From the NCBI GenBank assembly GCA_002691205.1, contig NZHD01000116.1, positions 68,000-115,516 of the forward strand: DNA of 47,517 bases, in the 5' to 3' direction. This document shows, one piece after another, positions 42,149-47,517 of this stretch. Under the pieces are notes generated by a model. The model made no database searches, had not been told where the DNA came from, and saw nothing but the letters and a program-made list of their open reading frames with translations. A program made the position numbers and the translations under genes. Positions within the stretch are counted from its first letter, which is position 1, and each line of letters begins with the position of its first letter. The DNA comes from Deltaproteobacteria bacterium. Lineage in GTDB: Bacteria > Myxococcota_A > UBA9160 > UBA4427.

Positions 42149-43522
42149 ATGATCGACCTGCTGAATGTTGCGCGCACTGAAGCCGACGGAGGTGACTTGC
42201 TCTCTCTTCTCGGAAGCCTTTACGAGCCCTCCAATGTGAGACCCACTGGATTCCCGGATGCCGTGGTCTGGCAAGGCGGAGACTTTGAGGGCGGTGTGAA
42301 CCCAGTAGCCCACTCCTTAACCGACGCTTACGCACTCCTCGGAACCGTGGCGGCCGCCGATGTCTTGGGCCTGCCCTTCTACGCGGTTCCCATGTGGGCT
42401 CAGTATCGTCACGATCTCAACCTTGAGCCTTTGAGCTGGTTTGGCCATATGCCCTGCACTTCAATCAAGTGGTCCACAGCGGGCGACGCCTACGTGAGCG
42501 ATGGAGCCGGAGGGCGAGTCGTCGTGATGGGTAAATCTGGAAATGCCCCGCTTCGGACTCAAGCCGGGGTTTACTGCAACGTCAGACCCTATGGATGCAT
42601 TACGGTGGTCCGCTGCATGCCTTGCCTGCCGTACTCGCAAAACAGGGCCGTCTTTGACGTCAGCGCCGACACGGGCGTCATTCATTCAGAAATGAACACT
42701 CCAGGCATCCAGATGGCTTACGCCAACCGACGTTTCCTGCAGATGGTGCACGAGACAGGAAAGCTCGGTCGCGTCGCCTTCAAACCCACCCAAGCCATGG
42801 AAGACGGCATCAACGCAGGCATTCTCTCTTGGATGCTTCAAGGTACGAAGTTCGAAGTCGGCCGTAAGTACGCCGTAGATGGATATGTCGAACATCGCGA
42901 GAGCGTCGACCGAATTGTGGCTCTTCTGCCTAAAGACTTCAAAGCCGGCATGGAGAATTGGGGCGGACGTGTCGAGCAGCACATTTCAGATACCAACTAT
43001 GGGCTACTCCTCTGGGATCTGATCCAGAAGCAAGACGCGATCATCTTGGCCACAGACCTCGACGGAGACCGCTTGACCGATCTCTTAGCTGACGTCTCGG
43101 ACCCACTTCGAGAATTTGGACAAAGAATCATCGATCACTTGGGGGTCGAGAGTGACATGAATACGCTTTGGGGAGACATGGGGTACACCACAGGCAATGG
43201 GCGCGACATGACTTCCGTCATGTACCGCATGGAGGGTCCGCCTATTCATGAACAAACCCTCGGATCGGCTGATGCCATGCTGCTCCGATTGCTCAACGGC
43301 GACGAGTCTATGGGGGGAACTAAGAAACCCTACGACCCGCGTATCCACTTCGTACTGATTCGGGATGCATACCTCGACGCAAACCCAGACAACACGGAAC
43401 TGCGAACATGGCTCGATGGGGCCCTGGCCACATTCGACCAGATTTATACGAACGATCGCCCCGGCTTTCTGGAAGGCTACGCCGAGCTCAAAAAAGCGAT
43501 CAAACCCTGGGGCAGCTCCTAG
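42149..43522 (+). CDS. orphan 457-residue protein with a Cys cluster
   Basis: I do not recognise a family. The sequence is soluble in character with no signal peptide. It starts MIDLLNVARTEADGGDLLSL from ATG 42149, with AAAAGGAA about ten bases before it; the open frame extends 27 codons further upstream but those are basic and unlike the rest. A segment near residues 145-170 has four Cys spaced x6, x5 and x2 (YCN...YGC...VRCMPC), suggesting a metal or Fe-S site. Another stretch, DAIILATDLDGDRL, is acidic. The C-terminal region is helical. It stands alone, divergent from the split RluA pair and upstream of a methyltransferase gene. Function unknown. Confidence 0.75.
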   Translation: MIDLLNVARTEADGGDLLSLLGSLYEPSNVRPTGFPDAVVWQGGDFEGGVNPVAHSLTDAYALLGTVAAADVLGLPFYAVPMWAQYRHDLNLEPLSWFGHMPCTSIKWSTAGDAYVSDGAGGRVVVMGKSGNAPLRTQAGVYCNVRPYGCITVVRCMPCLPYSQNRAVFDVSADTGVIHSEMNTPGIQMAYANRRFLQMVHETGKLGRVAFKPTQAMEDGINAGILSWMLQGTKFEVGRKYAVDGYVEHRESVDRIVALLPKDFKAGMENWGGRVEQHISDTNYGLLLWDLIQKQDAIILATDLDGDRLTDLLADVSDPLREFGQRIIDHLGVESDMNTLWGDMGYTTGNGRDMTSVMYRMEGPPIHEQTLGSADAMLLRLLNGDESMGGTKKPYDPRIHFVLIRDAYLDANPDNTELRTWLDGALATFDQIYTNDRPGFLEGYAELKKAIKPWGSS

Positions 43523-43535
43523 CCCTGAGGAGGCT

Positions 43536-43609
43536 GCTTGTGCGCAAGCGCAAAATGCGCCTGATCAGATCAACGAGTCGTCCGCTGACTCTCCGTACGT
43601 TGGCGGACG
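43536..43609. repeat. cluster of inverted repeats after the orphan gene
   Basis: The 159-bp gap after the orphan gene has three stem-loops. They are GCTTG-TGCG-CAAGC (43536-43549), the overlapping GCGCA-AAA-TGCGC (43548-43560), and CGTCCGC/GCGGACG (43579-43585 with 43603-43609, a 17-base loop). None is followed by a T-tract, so a factor-independent terminator is not clear; an mRNA-end structure is possible. Confidence 0.3.
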
Positions 43610-43681
43610 CTTCGTGGCCCCTCCATTTGGATCCTCGCCTGAGCCCGTAACACGCCCGCAGCCGTGCTAGATTCTGAGTCC

Positions 43682-44407
43682 ATGACTTGGTACAAGAGCT
43701 ACGTCAAGCGTTTCTATGCGAGTCGGCCGGGGTGGATCCATGGAACCCAGCAATTTCATAATCTGTGCTCTGAATCCATCAAGCCAAATAGTCAGATCCT
43801 TGAAGTCGGAGCAGGCTTAAACAACGGCACATCCCAATTTCTAGCCGAAAGAGGACGGCTTGATGGGGTAGACATCGACCCTGATGTGCATCAAAACGAC
43901 GCCCTTGAAAACGCATGGACAATCCAGGGCGATGACTATCCGGTGGAGAATGAGCGCTACGATGCTTGTGTATCCAACTACGTGCTCGAACACGTCGCGG
44001 ATCCGGATGCGCACTTAAATGAAATCCATCGAATCTTGAAACCGGGAGGGTGTTATATCTTCCGCACCCCGAACCTCTTTCACTATGTGGCCATGGTCTC
44101 AGCTCTTACCCCCCATTCTTTTCACAAGCGATATGCCAACCGACTTCGAGACCTTGAGGCCGAGGCTCATGACCCCTACCCCACTGTGTATAAGTTAAAT
44201 ACACGAAAAGCTCTGCACACACGTGCGATTAACGCAGGCTTCAAAGTCATGTCGCTTGAAATGATTGAAAGCACTCCATCGTATGGCGCCTCGTCACGCG
44301 CACTCTTTTTTGCGGGCCTCGCCTACGAACGAGTCGTCATGTCGACAGAGCGACTCGCCGGCCTCCGAGCCAATCTCCTTGGGGTCCTTCGGAAAGAGAA
44401 GAAATAA
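43682..44407 (+). CDS. class I SAM-dependent methyltransferase
   Basis: A 241-residue methyltransferase of the Methyltransf_11/UbiE-like type. The SAM-binding motif is ILEVGAGLNNG near residue 40, followed by LDGVDID with the ribose-binding Asp, then YDACVSNYVLEHVADPDAHLNEIHRILKPGG, the usual motif IV-V stretch. The substrate cannot be read; similar proteins methylate quinones, sugars or glycolipids. ATG at 43682 is favoured over GTG 43664, which adds six residues. The 3' end lies 21 bp before the membrane-fused spermidine-synthase-like gene on the same strand, so the two may be cotranscribed. Confidence 0.82.
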   Translation: MTWYKSYVKRFYASRPGWIHGTQQFHNLCSESIKPNSQILEVGAGLNNGTSQFLAERGRLDGVDIDPDVHQNDALENAWTIQGDDYPVENERYDACVSNYVLEHVADPDAHLNEIHRILKPGGCYIFRTPNLFHYVAMVSALTPHSFHKRYANRLRDLEAEAHDPYPTVYKLNTRKALHTRAINAGFKVMSLEMIESTPSYGASSRALFFAGLAYERVVMSTERLAGLRANLLGVLRKEKK

Positions 44408-44428
44408 AACCAATCGCGCACCTCTTCT

Positions 44429-46750
44429 GTGAATCATAAAAAGGAAAGTGCGTTGAAATCAGGTCTCAGAAAAGCGCTCTTTACCTGCTTCGTTGTTTCC
44501 GGTTTCGCAGGACTCATATACCAAATCGTGTGGGTCCGAATGGCCCTCGCTTCCTTTGGTGTCATTACGCCCTTTGCCTCCGTGGTCATCTCAGTCTTTA
44601 TGCTCGGACTCGCTTTGGGAACTTGGCTAGGGGGTCGATTTGCAGAAACCGCGGCTCAGAAGGCAGGCGTCTCGCCCCTTATCCTCTATGCAGGTCTTGA
44701 GGCCCTGATCGGACTCAGCGCTTTTGCTCTGCCTCCTCTCTTTGACGCCGCACGTCAACTCCTCCTGCCGGTTGGCGGCATGGAAAGTGGCGCTTACCTC
44801 GCCGCTTCATCCGTCATGATCACACTCACGATGCTCCCATGGTGCGTCGCCATGGGCGCCACTTTTCCCACTATGATGGCTTTTATCGGCGGGATCGAAA
44901 AAGATCCGTCTGGAAGCTTTAGCTACCTCTACTTAGCCAATGTCATGGGGGCCTTCATGGGCGCCGTCGCTACCCCCATCGTCTTGATTGAGCAACTGGG
45001 TTTTTCAGGCAGTCTGCTCTTAGCCGCAGGACTCAACTTTTCGATTTCTGTGGGGTGCCTCTTGATTTTGACTCTTACCTCTGAGAAGGCAAAGACCGAA
45101 AGAGCGGAAAAACCTGCCCCACCTCTCCTCGAGCCTCGTTTTTCACTAGACATCACACCCGCCCTCAGCCTAACCCTTCTCTTCTTTACGGGGTTCATCA
45201 CGATGGCGTATGAGATCGTCTGGATGCGAGCCTTCACCCCGGTCCTTGGAACCCTGGTTTATGCGTTCTCGGGGCTGCTCGCTGTGTACCTGGTTTCAAC
45301 TTTCCTCGGTTCCGCCCTCTACCGTCGACATCAAGCCCAGAACCAGGTTCTGCCAATGAACTCTTTTGCGCTGCTTCTGCCCCTGGCAGCCCTCTTGCCT
45401 GTGGGGATGGTGATTCCGAAGTTTCTCGGGGCCGTTGCCCAGCCGCTCATTCCTTTGGCTGCTTTTTTTGGAGGGACACTCGAACTCAGAGGCGCCATGA
45501 TTCCCGTCTCGCTTCTCTCCATTGCGCCCTTTTGTGCGATGCTGGGTTACCTCACCCCCATGCTCGTGGATCACTACGGCCGCGGAGCACCCCAAAAAGC
45601 TGGTCGCGCCTACGCGATGAATATTGCGGGCTCAATCCTTGGTCCGATTGTGGCCGCCTACCTGCTTCTCCCCGGATTCGGATCACGAGTTGCGCTCCTC
45701 CTCCTCACTCTTCCATTTGCAGGGCTTCTGATTCTCTACGCATTTCGAACCCACCAAAGTCGTGTTCGAATTGGCGCAGCTATCGTCGGCATCCTTCTGA
45801 GCGTCGGGTTCTTTCAGATGGGCTGGCGAGGGCACAGCTTCGAAGAAGGCAGCCATATCCCGAATCCCGTCGTGCGCCGAGATCATACGGCAACCGTCAT
45901 TTCTTTTGGCCAGGGATTCAACCGACACCTCTTGGTTAATGGCTACGGGATGACCGTGCTTACTCCCTTGACCAAAATCATGGCTCATCTTCCCCTGGCC
46001 ACCGTACGTCATCCACCCGAGAATGCTCTTGTTATTGCGTTTGGAATGGGTACCACCTTTAGGTCCATGCTGAGTTGGAACATCGACGCCACCGCGGTCG
46101 AACTGGTCCCCGGTGTGGTGGATGCGTTCGGATACTATCACGATGACGCCGACGCCATCCTCAAAAATCCACAAGCCCATATCTTTATTGATGATGGACG
46201 TCGTTTTCTTGCACGAACCCAAAAAAAATTCGATGTCATCACGCTCGATCCACCGCCGCCTGTTGAAACGGCCGGCTCGAGTCTTCTCTATGCCAACGAG
46301 TTTTATACGTTGGCCAAACGTCGTATGACCCCAGATGGAATTCTCCACCAGTGGTTTCCTGACGGGATCCAAGTCGAGCCCGAGATCCGCCACGCCGTCT
46401 TAAGGTCAGCCGCAGACGCTTTCCCGTTCATCCGAATCTACCAATCCCATCACGGGTTCGGGCTCCACATCCTTCTTTCTAGGCAACCCATCGAGGTTCC
46501 AACCCCCGAAGAGTTCATTGAACGGCTTCCGCCCGAAGCTCTTGCTGATCTGATGGAATGGGCGCCTCCTGGGACGGAACCCTCTCAATTTATTCAAGAA
46601 CAAGTTCTTGAACGAGAACTCGCGCTCGAAACCCTAACGGGCCCAGCCGAGGGCCCACGCATCTCAGACGATCAGCCCTTCAACGAATACTTTGTAATGC
46701 GCCGTTGGATGTCGGCAAGAACATCGTCCGAAGAGTCCAACCGCCCTTAA
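44429..46750 (+). CDS. membrane-fused spermidine synthase-like protein
   Basis: A 773-residue protein with about 12-14 transmembrane helices (residues ~10-480) in two halves that each begin with a similar block (GLIYQIVWVRM and MAYEIVWMRA). A spermidine/spermine synthase-like Rossmann domain follows at ~500-740 (HLLVNGYGMT, LVIAFGMGTT, VELVPGVVDAF, IDDGRRFLA, ITLDPPPP). The classic GGGDGG motif is reduced to FGMGTT. The layout matches widespread fused MFS/spermidine-synthase-like proteins, whose reaction is mostly unproven. Start GTG 44429; TTG 44453 with AAGGAA upstream is an alternative that removes eight residues. It directly follows the methyltransferase gene. Confidence 0.82.
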   Translation: MNHKKESALKSGLRKALFTCFVVSGFAGLIYQIVWVRMALASFGVITPFASVVISVFMLGLALGTWLGGRFAETAAQKAGVSPLILYAGLEALIGLSAFALPPLFDAARQLLLPVGGMESGAYLAASSVMITLTMLPWCVAMGATFPTMMAFIGGIEKDPSGSFSYLYLANVMGAFMGAVATPIVLIEQLGFSGSLLLAAGLNFSISVGCLLILTLTSEKAKTERAEKPAPPLLEPRFSLDITPALSLTLLFFTGFITMAYEIVWMRAFTPVLGTLVYAFSGLLAVYLVSTFLGSALYRRHQAQNQVLPMNSFALLLPLAALLPVGMVIPKFLGAVAQPLIPLAAFFGGTLELRGAMIPVSLLSIAPFCAMLGYLTPMLVDHYGRGAPQKAGRAYAMNIAGSILGPIVAAYLLLPGFGSRVALLLLTLPFAGLLILYAFRTHQSRVRIGAAIVGILLSVGFFQMGWRGHSFEEGSHIPNPVVRRDHTATVISFGQGFNRHLLVNGYGMTVLTPLTKIMAHLPLATVRHPPENALVIAFGMGTTFRSMLSWNIDATAVELVPGVVDAFGYYHDDADAILKNPQAHIFIDDGRRFLARTQKKFDVITLDPPPPVETAGSSLLYANEFYTLAKRRMTPDGILHQWFPDGIQVEPEIRHAVLRSAADAFPFIRIYQSHHGFGLHILLSRQPIEVPTPEEFIERLPPEALADLMEWAPPGTEPSQFIQEQVLERELALETLTGPAEGPRISDDQPFNEYFVMRRWMSARTSSEESNRP

Positions 46751-46881
46751 CACGCTCTTGCTGTGCAAACACACATGCCTCCTGAGCGCACCCAGATCGA
46801 CACCTGAGACCCTTCTCTCGGGTGCCACCGCGACTTCAGTTCTCTTCCTTACGCTTTCCTAAGAAAAACGACCTGAGACAA

Positions 46882-47517
46882 TCAATACACAGAGTCAAAG
46901 AGGTCGTAATAGGAAAGATCGAACACACCCGCGTCTTGTTTACGATTCGTAAAATTCCAGTCGTTAAACCAATCATAAGCTGACCAGAAGTTGCGCTGAT
47001 TACGTAAAACCGCATAACGATCTCGAAATTCGAGGAAATCAGCCAGAGACTCCACGTCGCGTAACTGCTGAATGAATGCGGGAGTCTGCTCCACGTCGAT
47101 TTCCATGAACAGATTTGGGAAACCACCCACCACGTCCGGGTAAACGCTCAACGTATAGAGATCAGGAAGCTCCACTCCATTTTGAAAAAGAATTGTATAT
47201 TGAGTTTCATACACACGATTAACAACCAAAGTGTAAAGCCGAGACTCTTCACCCTGATTGACCTTCATCACAATCATGCTTGGCATGTAACGCGGAAACT
47301 TATAGTCGGTGGTCACGGTCATTGTAGAGATGGCTTCAACCCACTCATCGAAGCTCGAAACGCCCTTCTCAAATGGATAAGCCTTCTTCACCCAAGGATT
47401 CAAGTGATCGATGGGACCAGTGATCGCAGAACCCATGTGAGCCTCGATGTTGCTCACAATTCCTACCAACGGATGCGCGGGATCATTATTCTTGATGGCA
47501 GACGGCTGATCTTCAGC
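46882..47517 (-). CDS. cti: fatty acid cis/trans isomerase (Cti) C-terminal part, truncated by window end
   Basis: The 5' part lies beyond position 47517; 211 codons are visible with no stop to the edge. The TTG at 47469 is not preceded by an initiation signal, so the gene continues outside. The sequence matches the end of cis/trans isomerases: YPFEKGVSSFDEW, RYMPSMIVMKV, a YTLVVNR then VELPDLYTLSVYPDVVGGFPNLFMEID block, FLEFRDRYAVLRNQRNFW and a final SAYDWFN. These periplasmic haem proteins convert cis to trans unsaturated fatty acids in membrane phospholipids under solvent or heat stress. The haem c motif would be in the missing N-terminal part. The gene converges on the spermidine-synthase-like gene. 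Confidence 0.72.
   Translation of the reverse strand, partial: AEDQPSAIKNNDPAHPLVGIVSNIEAHMGSAITGPIDHLNPWVKKAYPFEKGVSSFDEWVEAISTMTVTTDYKFPRYMPSMIVMKVNQGEESRLYTLVVNRVYETQYTILFQNGVELPDLYTLSVYPDVVGGFPNLFMEIDVEQTPAFIQQLRDVESLADFLEFRDRYAVLRNQRNFWSAYDWFNDWNFTNRKQDAGVFDLSYYDLFDSVY

Noticed and set aside
46795..46825. Short stem CACC-GAGA/TCTC-GGTG in the convergent gap
   Set aside because: Interrupted stem with no T-tract on either strand; too weak to call a terminator.

Overview
The window looks like chromosomal DNA from a free-living Gram-negative bacterium. Supporting signs are secreted proteins with N-terminal signal peptides, a PlsC-type acyltransferase, ApaG, RluA-type enzymes and the C-terminal part of a fatty-acid cis/trans isomerase. 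Base composition is moderately GC-rich. The gene mix suggests an aerobic, metabolically broad, uncultured lineage: many acyl-CoA enzymes, short-chain dehydrogenases, luciferase-like flavoenzymes, a Rieske oxygenase, a sulfatase and a MopE-type Asp-rich repeat protein. A Myxococcota or other 'deltaproteobacterial' lineage is possible, but this is inference and weakly held. I saw no rRNA, tRNA, CRISPR array, insertion sequence or prophage gene. TTG start codons are unusually common.

Layout. 0-9 kb is mixed housekeeping and lipid metabolism: an alpha/beta-hydrolase, a secreted PQQ-type sugar dehydrogenase with tandem Asp-rich repeats, a ProA-like aldehyde dehydrogenase with an extra N-terminal domain, PlsC-like, ApaG, patatin-like and an APH-fold phosphotransferase. 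9-12 kb holds a TetR regulator divergent from a luciferase-like oxidoreductase, a G-quadruplex-like tract and a membrane-anchored metallophosphoesterase.

12.3-28.7 kb is a compact acyl-CoA metabolism island in three blocks. The leftward block is SDR, sulfotransferase, an orphan 502-residue protein and a single-chain biotin-dependent acyl-CoA carboxylase. Head-to-head with it runs SDR, enoyl-CoA hydratase-like, nitroreductase-like and two acyl-CoA dehydrogenase-like proteins. Facing that is a leftward block of enoyl-CoA hydratase-like, MoaD-like, aldehyde ferredoxin oxidoreductase and class III CoA-transferase. Together these could activate, oxidise, hydrate and carboxylate an unusual acid or alcohol. 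The substrate is not readable from sequence.

29-37 kb carries a DadA-like dehydrogenase, a second luciferase-like enzyme, a large secreted subtilase, a Rieske oxygenase alpha subunit and a VUT/YhhQ transporter. 37-47.5 kb carries an arylsulfatase overlapped by an SDR that lacks the usual Tyr/Lys catalytic pair, a TVP38-type membrane protein, a pseudouridine synthase split into two overlapping genes, an orphan Cys-containing protein, a methyltransferase, a membrane-fused spermidine-synthase-like protein and the 3' part of a cis/trans isomerase gene that runs off the window.

The best candidates for something new are the acyl-CoA island with its AOR/MoaD pair and orphan protein, the split RluA gene pair, and the palindromic or G-quadruplex elements in promoter gaps.
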